From positions 496,001-560,000 of the forward strand of contig NZ_JBHTDE010000001.1 of assembly GCF_042666655.1 (NCBI RefSeq): 64,000 nucleotides of DNA, written 5' to 3'. Source of the DNA: Paracraurococcus sp042666655. Lineage in GTDB: Bacteria; Pseudomonadota; Alphaproteobacteria; Acetobacterales; Acetobacteraceae. Below the pieces are notes generated by a model, which saw only the letters and a list, made by a program, of their open reading frames with translations, ran no database searches and was not told where the DNA came from. The translations under genes and the position numbers were made by a program. This document shows positions 8,575-17,177 of the stretch, one piece after another. The first letter of the stretch is position 1; every line of letters starts with the position of its first letter.

Positions 8575-8718
8575 TCAGCGCCGCGGCGCTGTCGCCAGGC
8601 CGGGCGGCGGCAGCGCGGTGCCGCGCTCGATCGACCTGTCGACGACCGGCGCCGGCGGCTGGTTGCAGGCGGCGAGCAGGGGCAGCAGCAGCGCCGCCAA
8701 GGTGAGGGCACGGGTCAC
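8575..8718 (-). CDS. Small lipoprotein, 47 residues
   Basis: Starts at GTG 8718, preceded by AGGAGAG at good spacing. The product has a short basic N-terminus (TRALT), a hydrophobic run and a lipobox LAAC at about residues 18-21. The 26-residue mature tail after the Cys is proline-rich and ends GLATAPRR. It should be lipidated and held in the envelope. It lies immediately upstream of the phosphoesterase on the same strand. An ATG at 8799 in the same frame would add a stretch that is not signal-like, so I prefer 8718. Function unknown. Confidence 0.6.
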   Translation of the reverse strand: MTRALTLAALLLPLLAACNQPPAPVVDRSIERGTALPPPGLATAPRR

Positions 8719-8861
8719 GGGCGGGCTCTCCTGGAAGACATGGGTCCCGCCGGGGCGCGACTCGGCGGCGATCATCGCATGCGGGGCTTGGGCTGACACA
8801 CCCCTGGGCAGCCCGCCGCGCTTTCCCTAGAACCGCGGCCTGGATGCCGGAGAGCCCGCTT

Positions 8862-9743
8862 ATGTCCGACCGCATAGACCCCGTCATCGGCCTGATCGGC
8901 GGCTCCGGCCTCTATGACATCGACGGGCTCGAGGACCGCGAATGGCGGAAGGTGGAGACGCCCTGGGGCGAGCCTTCCGACCTGCTGCTGTTCGGCCGGC
9001 TGGCAGGCGTCCGCTGCGTCTTCCTGCCGCGCCATGGCCGCGGCCACCCGACGCCACCCTCCGACCTCAACTACCGCGCCAATATCGACGCGCTGAAGCG
9101 GTCGGGCGTGACCGACGTCATCTCGCTCTCGGCGGTGGGCTCGCTGCGGGAGGACCTGCCACCGGGGCATTTCGTCATCGTCGACCAGTTCATCGACCGC
9201 AGCTTCGCCCGGGTGAAGAGCTTCTTCGGCCAGGGCTGCGTGGCGCATGTCTCGGTGGCGCACCCGGTCTGCCCGCGGATCGGCGACGCGGTCGAGGCCG
9301 CGGCGCGCGGCCTGGCGCTGCCGGTGACCCGCGGCGGCACCTACCTGGTGATGGAGGGGCCGCAATTCTCCACCAAGGCCGAGAGCGAGCTGTACCGGTC
9401 CTGGGGCTGCAGCGTCATCGGCATGACCAACATGCCGGAGGCCAAGCTCGCCCGCGAGGCCGAGCTTTGCTACGCGACGGTCGCCATGGTGACGGATTTC
9501 GACTGCTGGCACCCCGACCACGGCCATGTCACGGTGGACCAGGTGGTGAAGGTGCTGTTCGACAACGCCGACAAGGCGAAGGCCCTGGTGAAGGCGGTGG
9601 TCCCGGTGCTGGGCGCCCCGCGCGGCCTCTGCCCGGCGGGCTGCGACCGCGCGCTCGACCACGCCATCATCACCGCGCCCGAGAAGCGCGACCCGGCGCT
9701 GCTGGCCAAGCTGGATGCGGTGGCCGGGCGGTTGCTGGGCTGA
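8862..9743 (+). CDS. mtnP: S-methyl-5'-thioadenosine phosphorylase
   Basis: Cleaves methylthioadenosine with phosphate to adenine and 5-methylthioribose-1-phosphate, the salvage step for the by-product of polyamine synthesis. The 293-residue sequence has IGLIGGSGLYDIDGL at the start, the phosphate-binding LPRHGRGHPTPPS, SAVGSLREDLPPG, and the substrate-site stretches MEGPQFSTKAESELYR and IGMTNMPEAKLAREAE. The ATG at 8862 has GGAGAG eight bases upstream; the in-frame ATG at 8844 has no ribosome-binding site. It ends against an inverted repeat shared with the convergent ompA-like gene. Confidence 0.95.
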   Translation: MSDRIDPVIGLIGGSGLYDIDGLEDREWRKVETPWGEPSDLLLFGRLAGVRCVFLPRHGRGHPTPPSDLNYRANIDALKRSGVTDVISLSAVGSLREDLPPGHFVIVDQFIDRSFARVKSFFGQGCVAHVSVAHPVCPRIGDAVEAAARGLALPVTRGGTYLVMEGPQFSTKAESELYRSWGCSVIGMTNMPEAKLAREAELCYATVAMVTDFDCWHPDHGHVTVDQVVKVLFDNADKAKALVKAVVPVLGAPRGLCPAGCDRALDHAIITAPEKRDPALLAKLDAVAGRLLG

Positions 9744-9750
9744 GCCGGCG

Positions 9751-9779
9751 CGGGGGGAAGGGCGCCCTTTCCCCCCCCC
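9751..9779. terminator. Bidirectional hairpin between mtnP and the OmpA-like gene
   Basis: GGGGGGAAGGGC pairs with GCCCTTTCCCCCC, one base bulged, in the 36-base gap between two convergent genes. There is no real T-tract on either side, so its strength as an intrinsic terminator is uncertain. Confidence 0.5.
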
Positions 9780-10850
9780 TTAGCGCAGGACGATCTCGAC
9801 CCGGCGGTTCTGCGGCTCCCGCACCCCGTCGGCGGTGGGGACCAGCGGCTTGGTCTCGCCGAAGGCGGTGACGGTGATCTCGTCCTTCGCCACGCCCTGC
9901 TTGACCAGCTCGCTCGCCACCACGTCGGCGCGGCGCTGCGACAGGCGCTGGTTGTATTGCGGCGTGCCGGAGCGGTCGGCATGGCCGGCGACCTCGATCC
10001 GCGTGGTCTGCACCTTTCGGGCGGCGCCGGCGGCGTCGGCGATGATCTGCCGGGCGCGGTCGGTCAGGTCGGCGCGGTCCCAGTCGAAGAAGACCAGGTA
10101 GGTGCGCGCCACTTCGGGCGCCGCCACCGGGGCCGGGGCAGGGACGGCCGCCACCGGCGGCGGGTTGAAGGCGTAGCGCAGGCCGAGCAGGACCGAGTGG
10201 TTGTAATTGGTCGGCTCGAAGCTGCCGGGCACGCCCGGGACGGCCGGGCCGGAGGTGCGGGCGATGTTGAATTTCGGCTCCAGCGTGCCGAGGAACCGGT
10301 ATTCCGCCGTCACCGACAGGCCCGGCGCCAGGTTGCCCAGGCCGAAGGCCGAGCCGAGTATGGCCTGGTAGGCGAATTGCGGATCGGTGTCCTCTATCCG
10401 GTAGCTGCTGCCGCCGGTGGCGAAGCGGGCCTTGCGGATCTCGTTCCAGACATAGCCGCCGCCGATGCCGAGATAGGGCTGGTAGGTCGAGGGCGCGATG
10501 CCGAAATTCGACAGGTCGAAGTCGAACAGCAGGTTCGCCATCGCCCCGTACTTGTCGTAGGTGCCCGAACTGCCGAGGCGCGTGCCGTTCAGCGAGAGCC
10601 GGTCGACCTCGTCGGTGCGGTAGTTGCCTTCGACCTCCGCCCGCCAGCCATTGCCGAAGCCCCAGCCGAGCGAGAGCACGCCGGCGAAGCCGGGGTCGCG
10701 GGTGCTGAGACGGACGCCCTGATCATTCAGGTCGGGGACGAAATTGAGGCCGGCACCGGCCCCGAGATAGAGCCCTTCGACCGGCTGCGCCCCGGCGGCG
10801 AACGGCGCCGCGAGCAGGGTGGCGGCCAGGAGAAGGCGGCGGAACGACAT
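9780..10850 (-). CDS. Outer-membrane beta-barrel protein with OmpA-type peptidoglycan-binding domain
   Basis: A 356-residue OmpA-family protein. The ATG at 10850 gives a signal peptide (MSFRRLLLAATLLAAPFAAGAQ). A beta-barrel follows, with GLYLGAGAGLNFVPD, repeated aromatic-ended strands and GLRYAFNPP at the end of the barrel. After a Pro/Ala hinge (PAPAPVAAPE) comes the C-terminal OmpA domain, TRIEVAGHADRSGTPQYNQRL and SQRRADVVASEL through NRRVEIVLR. It should span the outer membrane and hold peptidoglycan. It is monocistronic, next to flagellar cluster I by position only. Confidence 0.92.
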   Translation of the reverse strand: MSFRRLLLAATLLAAPFAAGAQPVEGLYLGAGAGLNFVPDLNDQGVRLSTRDPGFAGVLSLGWGFGNGWRAEVEGNYRTDEVDRLSLNGTRLGSSGTYDKYGAMANLLFDFDLSNFGIAPSTYQPYLGIGGGYVWNEIRKARFATGGSSYRIEDTDPQFAYQAILGSAFGLGNLAPGLSVTAEYRFLGTLEPKFNIARTSGPAVPGVPGSFEPTNYNHSVLLGLRYAFNPPPVAAVPAPAPVAAPEVARTYLVFFDWDRADLTDRARQIIADAAGAARKVQTTRIEVAGHADRSGTPQYNQRLSQRRADVVASELVKQGVAKDEITVTAFGETKPLVPTADGVREPQNRRVEIVLR

Positions 10851-10976
10851 CGGATGCTCCAGGGCTGGCAGCGCCGGGAGAGGGCTGCCCAGAGAGGGTG
10901 TAAAGACCATAGCTTTCCGCTTGGCCAGCATGGAAACGCAAAACCTTTCGCGGCTGCGAAGCGCGCATGCCTGTGT

Positions 10977-11726
10977 TCATCCGGCCAGGAAATTCGCCAA
11001 TGCCGCTATGTCCCGGGCGGCCGGGCAGCCCGGATGGCGGGTCAGCAGCGGCGCCTGGTGGCGAATCGAGTCGGCCACCCGCGCATCGCGCGCGACGATC
11101 CCGGCCAGGCCCACGCCAGCGCCGAGGAAACGGTTGCAGGCCCGGTCCAGCGTCCGCCAGGTGCGCTCGCCGCCCGTCCGGTCCGCGGCCTGGTTGACCA
11201 CGACCCGCGCCGCGGCACCCGGCCGGTCGCGCCGATGCAGCTTGAGCACGGCATAGGCGTCGGTCAGGCTGGTCGGCTCCTCGGTCGCCACCACCAGCAG
11301 CAGGTCGGCCGCCGCCGCCAGCCGGCGCACCGCGGCATCCAGCCCGGCGCCGAGGTCGAGCAGCACGGTGTCGAATTCGGCCGTCGCGTCGCGCAGCGCC
11401 GCCACCAGCCGGCCGACCGCCGCGGCATCCAGCCCGGCGAGCGCGCCGGACCCGGAGCGGCCGGGCAGGATGGCGAAGCCTGCCGCGTGCCATGTTGCAG
11501 CGGCAGCGGCGCTCAACCGGCCCGCGAGCACGTCTGCGACATCATGCTGCGGGTCGAGGCCCAGCTGCACGTCGACATTGGCCAGGCCGAGATCGGCGTC
11601 GGCCAGCAGCACCCGCTGCCCGGCCTGGGCCAGGGCCTGGGCGAGGCCGATCGCCAGCACCGTCTTGCCGACGCCGCCCTTGCCGGAGGCGACGGCGAGC
11701 AGTCTTCCCTTGTGCGTGCCGGTCAT
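10977..11726 (-). CDS. flhG: MinD/ParA-like ATPase FlhG (flagellar number regulator)
   Basis: A 249-residue deviant-Walker ATPase. GKGGVGKT is at residues 15-22, followed by LLADADLGLANVDVQLGL (the MinD/FlhG switch region) and EFDTVLLDLGAGL. With FlhF it sets the number and position of flagella, FlhG restraining FlhF. Its ATG overlaps the flhF stop codon as ATGA, so the pair are translationally coupled. It is the last gene of cluster I. The open frame continues far upstream only because of high GC; 11726 is the start that fits the family. Confidence 0.9.
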   Translation of the reverse strand: MTGTHKGRLLAVASGKGGVGKTVLAIGLAQALAQAGQRVLLADADLGLANVDVQLGLDPQHDVADVLAGRLSAAAAATWHAAGFAILPGRSGSGALAGLDAAAVGRLVAALRDATAEFDTVLLDLGAGLDAAVRRLAAAADLLLVVATEEPTSLTDAYAVLKLHRRDRPGAAARVVVNQAADRTGGERTWRTLDRACNRFLGAGVGLAGIVARDARVADSIRHQAPLLTRHPGCPAARDIAALANFLAG

Positions 11727-12637
11727 GCCTCCCCCCTCAGCCGTGCCGCCAGCCAGGCGGGATCGATCGGTGCCAGGTCGCCGGACGGGTCCTGGCCCAG
11801 CCCGGCTTCCGTCAGCGCCAGCCCGGCCGCGGCGGCGGCCAGCACCCCGCCCAGCCGCCGCGCCGCATCCAGCCGGGTCGGCAGCAGGTGGCGCGCGCCG
11901 AGCGCCCGGAAGGCCTGCGCGGTCTCCGCCGCCTCGGCCGGGTCGAGCCCGGCCGGCAGCACCAGCAGCAGCGTCGCCCCCGCCGCCCGGGCGAGGGCGA
12001 GCAGCGCCGCGGCCTGGGATGCATCGAAGGGGTCGCAGCCAGCGCTGTCGATCAGCACCGGCTGGCCGGCCGCCCGCCGCGCCACCGCCTTGGCCAGCGC
12101 GGCCGGTTGCGGCGCGACGGTCAGGCCCAGCCCGAGCAGCCGGGTGAAGGCGGCCAGTTGCTCCGCCGCCCCGGCCTTCTCGCCATCCGTCGTCACCACG
12201 AGCGGCACGCCGCCGGCCAGCACCGCCCGCGTCGCCATCTTCGCGCAGGACAGCGTCTTGCCGGCGCCGGGCGGGCCGACCAGCAGCAGCGGCGCGGCCG
12301 TCGCATCCGGCAGCGGCGCGAAGCCGAGCGCCGTGGCCAGCGCCCGGTCGAGCGGCCCGCAGGCGAGCTGCGCGGCGAGTGCGGCCGGCAGGCTGTGCCG
12401 CGCCAGCGGCCCGGCCCCCGCGGATGCGGGCGGTGCCGGCCCGGCCGGCGCGGGCTCGGGCGCCGCGGCCGGGATCAGCCAGGGTTCCGCCTCGGCCCTC
12501 GCGTCGAGCGCCGCGGTCACCTCCACCCCGCCATGGACCCGCCGCGTCGCCAGGATCACCGCGTCGTCGCCCAGCGCGGCGCGGACCTGGGCCATGGCCT
12601 CCGCCATCCGGGGCGCGCGGAACAGCCGGAGCCGCAT
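11723..12637 (-). CDS. flhF: SRP-like GTPase FlhF (flagellar positioning)
   Basis: A 304-residue signal-recognition-particle-type GTPase that recruits the first flagellar components to the pole. The N-terminal basic segment MRLRLFRAPRMAEAMAQVRAAL is typical. A Pro/Ala linker follows, then the NG domain with GPPGAGKT at residues 121-128, TTDGEKAGAAEQL and LIDSAGCDPFDASQ. It is shorter than FlhF of gammaproteobacteria because the linker is short. It lies between flhA and flhG with a three-base gap to flhA. Confidence 0.9.
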   Translation of the reverse strand: MRLRLFRAPRMAEAMAQVRAALGDDAVILATRRVHGGVEVTAALDARAEAEPWLIPAAAPEPAPAGPAPPASAGAGPLARHSLPAALAAQLACGPLDRALATALGFAPLPDATAAPLLLVGPPGAGKTLSCAKMATRAVLAGGVPLVVTTDGEKAGAAEQLAAFTRLLGLGLTVAPQPAALAKAVARRAAGQPVLIDSAGCDPFDASQAAALLALARAAGATLLLVLPAGLDPAEAAETAQAFRALGARHLLPTRLDAARRLGGVLAAAAAGLALTEAGLGQDPSGDLAPIDPAWLAARLRGEA

Positions 12638-12640
12638 GCG

Positions 12641-14704
12641 CTAGACCTGGCCCAGGGTGCGGATGCGGGCGCGCGGGTGGATCTCCGCCTGGCTCAGCAC
12701 CATGGTCGCCGGGCGGAAGCGCTCGACGATCGCCCGGACATGGGCGCGGATGCCGCCCGAGCAGACCAGCACCGGCGCTTCTCCGGCATTGGCCGCGGCG
12801 TCGAAGGCCTCGCGCAACCGCTGCATGAACTCCTGCAGCCGGGACGGCGCCATCGCCAGCTGGCGGTCCTCCGGCGGGCCGGCCAGGCTTTCGGCGAAGG
12901 CCAGTTCCCAGTCGGCGGACAGCGAGATCAGCGGGACGTAGCCGCCCGCGCCCCGCGCCGCTTCGGAAAGCTGCCGCGACAGCCGCGCCCGCACCACGCC
13001 GAGGATGCCGCCGATGCCGCGGCTGCCCGCCGCGACGGCTTCCTGCACGCCTTCCAGGATGGTCGGCAGGTCGCGGATCGAGACCCGTTCGGCCAGCAGC
13101 GCCTGCAGGATGCGCTGCAACCCGCCGGTGCCGATCTGGGACGGGATGACGTCGGCGACCAGCTTGCGGTGCTCGGCCGGCAATTCGTCGAGCAGCTTCT
13201 GTGTCTCCGCGAAGGAGAGCAGCTCGGGCATGGTGTCGCGCACCGTCTCGGTCAGGTGGGTCGCCAGCACGCCGGCGCAATCCACCACGGTGCAGCCGCG
13301 CGCCAGGGCCTCGTCGCGCAGGCCCTCGTCGATCCAGAGCGCGGGCAGGCCGAAGCTGGGCTCGGTCGTGCGCTCCCCCGCCATGGCCGGGACCTGGCCG
13401 GAGGGATCGATCGCCAATTGCAGGGGCGGGCGGAGCTGGCCGCGGCCGGCCTCGATCTCCTTCACCCGCAGGATGTAGGTGTCGGGCGGCAATTCCAGGT
13501 TGTCCTGGATGCGGACGCTGGGCAGCACGAAGCCCATCTCCTGCGCCATGGACCGGCGCAGCGCCTTGATCTGCTCGGTCAGCCGCGGCGCCTCCCCGGC
13601 CGCCAGCGACAGCAGGCCGTAGCCCAGCTCCAGCCGCAGCAGGTCGAGCCGCAGCGCATCCGCCACCGGGGGCTCGGCCGCATCCGCCGGGGCGGCGGCG
13701 GGCGCGGCCTCGGCGACCTGCTGCGCCTCGCGCCGGGTCCAGGCCACGGCGCCGGCGGCGGCGGCGAGCGCCAGGAAGGGGATCAGCGGCATCCCCGGCA
13801 GCAGCGCCATCACCGCCGCGGCGCCGCCGGCCAGCGCCATCGGCTTCCAGCCCTGGCCGAGCTGGCGGCCCATCACCTGGTCGGCGCGTTCCTCCCCGCC
13901 GCCCTTGGTCACGACGATGCCGGCGGCGACCGAGACCAGCAGCGCCGGGATCTGGCTGACCAGCCCGTCGCCCACCGTCAGCATCGAGAAGGTGGTCGCG
14001 GCTTCCCCGACCGGCAGCCCGTGCCGCAGCACGCCGATCGCCAGCCCGCCGATCAGGTTGATGGCGGTGACGACCAGCCCGGCGATCGCATCGCCGCGGA
14101 CGAATTTGGCGGCGCCGTCCATGGCGCCGTGGAAGGCGCTTTCCTCTTCCAGCTCGCGGCGGCGGCGGCGGGCCTCCTTCTCCTCGATCAGGCCCGAGGA
14201 CAGGTCGGCGTCGATCGCCATCTGCTTGCCGGGCATGGCGTCCAGGCTGAACCGCGCCGCGACCTCGGCGATGCGGCCCGAGCCTTTCGTCACCACCATG
14301 AAATTCACCACCAGCAGGATGGCGAAGACGATCAGGCCGACCATGACGTCGCCGCCCATCAGGAAGCCGCCGAAGGCGGCGACCACCTGGCCGGCCGCCT
14401 GCGGCCCTTCGTGCCCATGCGTCAGGATGGTGCGGGTGGTGGCGACGTTCAGCGCCAGGCGCAGCAGGGTGGACAGCAGCAGGATCTGCGGGAAGGCGGT
14501 GAAGTCGAGCGGCCGCACCAGGAACAGCGCCACCATCAGGATCAGCACCGACAGGGTGATGGACACCGCGAGCGCCGCGTCCAGCAGCAGCACCGGCAGC
14601 GGCACCACCAGCACCGCCAGCAGCAGGGCGACGCCGAGGGCGAGCGCCACGTCGCCGCCGATCCGGATGTCCCGCAGCCATCCTGGCAGCGCGATGCGTC
14701 CCAT
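12641..14704 (-). CDS. flhA: Flagellar type III export gate protein FlhA
   Basis: A 687-residue central component of the flagellar export gate. The N-terminal half has a run of transmembrane helices (for example DVALALGVALLLAVLVVPLP) and the highly conserved cytoplasmic FHIPEP-type loop region (LDAMPGKQMAIDADLSSG, EEESAFHGAMDGAAKFVRGDA). The C-terminal cytoplasmic domain carries VRIQDNLELPPDTYILRVKE, which binds chaperone-substrate complexes. Length and motif order are normal. It is in tight tandem with flbD upstream and flhF downstream. No flhB or fliPQR genes are in this window. Confidence 0.96.
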   Translation of the reverse strand: MGRIALPGWLRDIRIGGDVALALGVALLLAVLVVPLPVLLLDAALAVSITLSVLILMVALFLVRPLDFTAFPQILLLSTLLRLALNVATTRTILTHGHEGPQAAGQVVAAFGGFLMGGDVMVGLIVFAILLVVNFMVVTKGSGRIAEVAARFSLDAMPGKQMAIDADLSSGLIEEKEARRRRRELEEESAFHGAMDGAAKFVRGDAIAGLVVTAINLIGGLAIGVLRHGLPVGEAATTFSMLTVGDGLVSQIPALLVSVAAGIVVTKGGGEERADQVMGRQLGQGWKPMALAGGAAAVMALLPGMPLIPFLALAAAAGAVAWTRREAQQVAEAAPAAAPADAAEPPVADALRLDLLRLELGYGLLSLAAGEAPRLTEQIKALRRSMAQEMGFVLPSVRIQDNLELPPDTYILRVKEIEAGRGQLRPPLQLAIDPSGQVPAMAGERTTEPSFGLPALWIDEGLRDEALARGCTVVDCAGVLATHLTETVRDTMPELLSFAETQKLLDELPAEHRKLVADVIPSQIGTGGLQRILQALLAERVSIRDLPTILEGVQEAVAAGSRGIGGILGVVRARLSRQLSEAARGAGGYVPLISLSADWELAFAESLAGPPEDRQLAMAPSRLQEFMQRLREAFDAAANAGEAPVLVCSGGIRAHVRAIVERFRPATMVLSQAEIHPRARIRTLGQV

Positions 14705-14707
14705 CCG

Positions 14708-16087
14708 CTAGCGGCCCAGCCCCAGGCCCGGCAGCAACCCGGTGCCCGGCGCCACCGGCACCGGCGCCCCTTGTGCGCGGTATTCGTGCAGCTTGTTGCG
14801 CAGCGTCCGGATCGAGATGCCGAGGATCTCGGCCGCGCGCGTCCGGTTGCCGAGGCAATGGGTCAGCGTCTCGATGATCAGGTCGCGCTCCACCTCCTCC
14901 ATCCGCCGGCCGACCAGGGCGGAGACGGGCGCGGGGGCAGGGGCCGCCGGCGTGGCGGTCGGCACCGCGGTGATGGCGGGCGCGGCCCGCAGCGGCGTCA
15001 GCTCGATCGCCTCCGGGCCGATCCAGCCGCCCTCGGCCAGCAGCACGGCGCGGTGCAGGGTGTTCTCCAGCTCCCGCACGTTGCCGGGCCAGGGATGCGC
15101 CAGCAGCAGCGCCTCGGCGGCCGGCGAGACGGCGCGCTGCGGCAGCCCGTTGGCGGCGGCGAAGCGGCGGGCGAAATGGGCCGCCAGCGCCGCAACGTCG
15201 CCCGGGCGTTCGCGCAAGGGGGGGATGTGCAGCGCGACGACGTTGAGCCGGAACCAGAGGTCCTCGCGGAACCGCCCGGCCCGCACCTCGGCGCCGAGGT
15301 CGCGGTTGGTCGCCGCCAGCAGCCTGACATCGACCTTGACCGGCGCGGTGCCGCCGAGCTTGTCGACCTCCCGCTCCTGGATCACCCGCAGCAGCTTGGC
15401 CTGCAGCCGCGCATCCATCTCGCCGATCTCGTCGAGCAGGAGCGTGCCGCCGTCGGCCTGCTCGAACTTGCCCTTGCGGGCGGCGATGGCGCCGCTGAAG
15501 GCGCCCTTCTCATGGCCGAACAGCTCGCTCTCCAGCAGCGTCTCGGGCAGGGCGGCGCAGTTCAGCGCGACGAAGGGGCCGCGGCTGCGCCGGCTGTGGG
15601 CGTGCAGGAAGCGGGCGAGGACCTCCTTGCCGGTGCCGCTCTCGCCGGTCACCAGCACGCTGGCCTCGGCGCGGGCCAGCGCCTCGGCCCGCGCCAGCAG
15701 GGTGGCCATGGCGGGATCGCGCCAGACCGGGCCCTCGGCCTCGCCGGCCACCGCCTGCAGCATGGCGGCGATCAGCTCGGCGTCCGGCGGCAGGGGCAGG
15801 AATTCCTTCGCCCCGGCCTGGATGGCGCGGACCGCCGCGGCGGCATCGGCGTTGCGGCCGCAGGCGATCACCGGGCAGGCGATGCGCTCGGCGGCCAGGC
15901 GCTCGATCAGCCAGCCGATGTCGTGCGCCAGGTCGCAGAGCACCAGGTCGGCGCCCTCGGTCCGCAGCCGCACCAGCGCCGCCGCCGGCCCGTCCGCCTG
16001 CGCCACCCGGGCGCCGCGGGCGGCGGCGATGCGCGCCGCCTGGCCGAGCTCGGCATCCAGCGCGCCGATGATCAGGACCCGGGTCAT
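14708..16087 (-). CDS. flbD: Sigma-54-dependent flagellar transcription activator, FlbD family
   Basis: A 459-residue activator. The N-terminal receiver-like domain (1-110) is degenerate: the usual acidic pair after the first strand is replaced (LIIGALDAE), though Asp 52 in VLCDL and Lys 94 remain. The AAA+ domain follows, with GESGTGKE at 148-155, the sigma-54-contacting loop GAFSGA at 195-200 (consensus GAFTGA) and LLLDEIGEM. A C-terminal Fis-type helix-turn-helix (RTRAAEILGISIRTLRNKL) binds DNA. In Caulobacter, FlbD controls late flagellar genes and is regulated by FliX, which is encoded at 31088. The ATG at 16087 is chosen over an upstream ATG because it opens the receiver domain. Confidence 0.92.
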   Translation of the reverse strand: MTRVLIIGALDAELGQAARIAAARGARVAQADGPAAALVRLRTEGADLVLCDLAHDIGWLIERLAAERIACPVIACGRNADAAAAVRAIQAGAKEFLPLPPDAELIAAMLQAVAGEAEGPVWRDPAMATLLARAEALARAEASVLVTGESGTGKEVLARFLHAHSRRSRGPFVALNCAALPETLLESELFGHEKGAFSGAIAARKGKFEQADGGTLLLDEIGEMDARLQAKLLRVIQEREVDKLGGTAPVKVDVRLLAATNRDLGAEVRAGRFREDLWFRLNVVALHIPPLRERPGDVAALAAHFARRFAAANGLPQRAVSPAAEALLLAHPWPGNVRELENTLHRAVLLAEGGWIGPEAIELTPLRAAPAITAVPTATPAAPAPAPVSALVGRRMEEVERDLIIETLTHCLGNRTRAAEILGISIRTLRNKLHEYRAQGAPVPVAPGTGLLPGLGLGR

Positions 16088-16160
16088 CCTTTGCTCGCCT
16101 CGATCGCCGGCGCCGCCTGCGGCGTCTGTTCCACGGGGCTGCATGGGAACCGCATCGCCG

Positions 16161-16487
16161 TCACCCCAGCCGGTCGGTCTTGACGATCTCGGTCATCGTC
16201 ACGCCGAGCCGGTTGTCGTCCACCATCACCACCTCGCCGCGCGCGACCAGGCGGTTGTTGACGTAGATGTCCACCGCCTCGCCCAGCTTGCGGTCGAGCT
16301 CGACCACCGCGCCGCGGCCGAGCTTGAGCAGCTGCGAGACCTGCATCGTCGCCCGCCCCAGCACCGCGCTGACCTGCACGGGGATGTCGTAGACGGCCTC
16401 GAGGTCGCGCGCCGCCGGCCCGCTGGCGGCGCGCGTGGCGGCCGCTTCCGCGGCCGTCACGCTCTCGAAGGGGCCCGGGTCCGCCAT
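16161..16487 (-). CDS. fliN: Flagellar motor switch protein FliN
   Basis: C-ring protein of 108 residues that forms the base of the motor switch and helps dock export substrates. The SpoA fold is plain: YDIPVQVSAVLGRATMQVSQLLKLGRGAVVELDRKLGEAVDIYVNNRLVARGEVVMVDDNRLGVTMTEIV is the canonical order (here 70 residues, described by its ends). It lies three bases after the fliH stop. No fliM is present in the window, so the rest of the C-ring must be elsewhere. Confidence 0.94.
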   Translation of the reverse strand: MADPGPFESVTAAEAAATRAASGPAARDLEAVYDIPVQVSAVLGRATMQVSQLLKLGRGAVVELDRKLGEAVDIYVNNRLVARGEVVMVDDNRLGVTMTEIVKTDRLG

Positions 16488-16490
16488 GCG

Positions 16491-17177
16491 TCATTGCTCC
16501 TGAAGGTCGAAGGCCTGCAGCACGGCGGCGATCGCCTGCCGCCGCGCGGCGAGCGAGAGGGTGGCGCCGCCGCCGCGCCATTGCGCCGCCGCGTCGCCGG
16601 GCGGCAGCGCGGGATCCTCCGCGATGGTCAGCGCCGTCGCGCCGATGCGGGCGGCCGCCGCGGCGGCGGCGCCGGGTGCCACGCGCAGGGTCACCGCCAC
16701 GCCGTCTTCCAGCAGCGGCCGCAGTTCCGCGGCCAGCCGCGCCGCGGCCTCCGGCGCCAGCCGTGCCGCGGCGTCCGGCAAAGCGGCGTCGAGGCTGGCC
16801 AGCAGCAGCCTCGCCAGCGCCTCGGCCGCCTCGGCCGCGGCATCGCCGGCCCGCGTCGCGGCCGCCGTCATCGCCGCGGCGATGCGCGCCAGCGCCTCCG
16901 CCTCGCGCGCCGCCAGGCCGGCGGCGGCCGCTTCGCGCGCCGTCGCCTCGCCCTCGGCGAAGCCGGCCTCCCGCGCCGCGGCGAGCCGGGCCTGCAATTC
17001 GGCCGCGGCGCATGCCGCCGCATCCGGTTCGGGCGGCGGCGGCGGCGCGTCGAAATCCGGCACGTCGAAGGCGATGACCCGCATCAGGGCGTGCCCGGCA
17101 GGGCGGGCCAGCGGCAGCACCGGCTCGAAGCCCGGCGACGGCGGGCGGTCCTGCGCCGGGAGGAAGGCCGTGGTCAC
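16491..17177 (-). CDS. fliH: Flagellar assembly protein FliH (export ATPase regulator)
   Basis: A 228-residue alanine- and arginine-rich protein in the position of fliH, between fliG and fliN. The middle (about residues 55-140) is a long helical, coiled-coil-like stretch of Ala, Glu and Arg, as in the FliH/SctL stalk that regulates the FliI ATPase. The C-terminal third (VAVTLRVAPGAAAAAAARI, GDAAAQWRGGG) resembles the globular FliH/HrpE end. The protein starts MTTAFLPAQDRPP and overlaps the fliG stop by four bases. The call rests mostly on position and composition. Confidence 0.75.
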   Translation of the reverse strand: MTTAFLPAQDRPPSPGFEPVLPLARPAGHALMRVIAFDVPDFDAPPPPPEPDAAACAAAELQARLAAAREAGFAEGEATAREAAAAGLAAREAEALARIAAAMTAAATRAGDAAAEAAEALARLLLASLDAALPDAAARLAPEAAARLAAELRPLLEDGVAVTLRVAPGAAAAAAARIGATALTIAEDPALPPGDAAAQWRGGGATLSLAARRQAIAAVLQAFDLQEQ

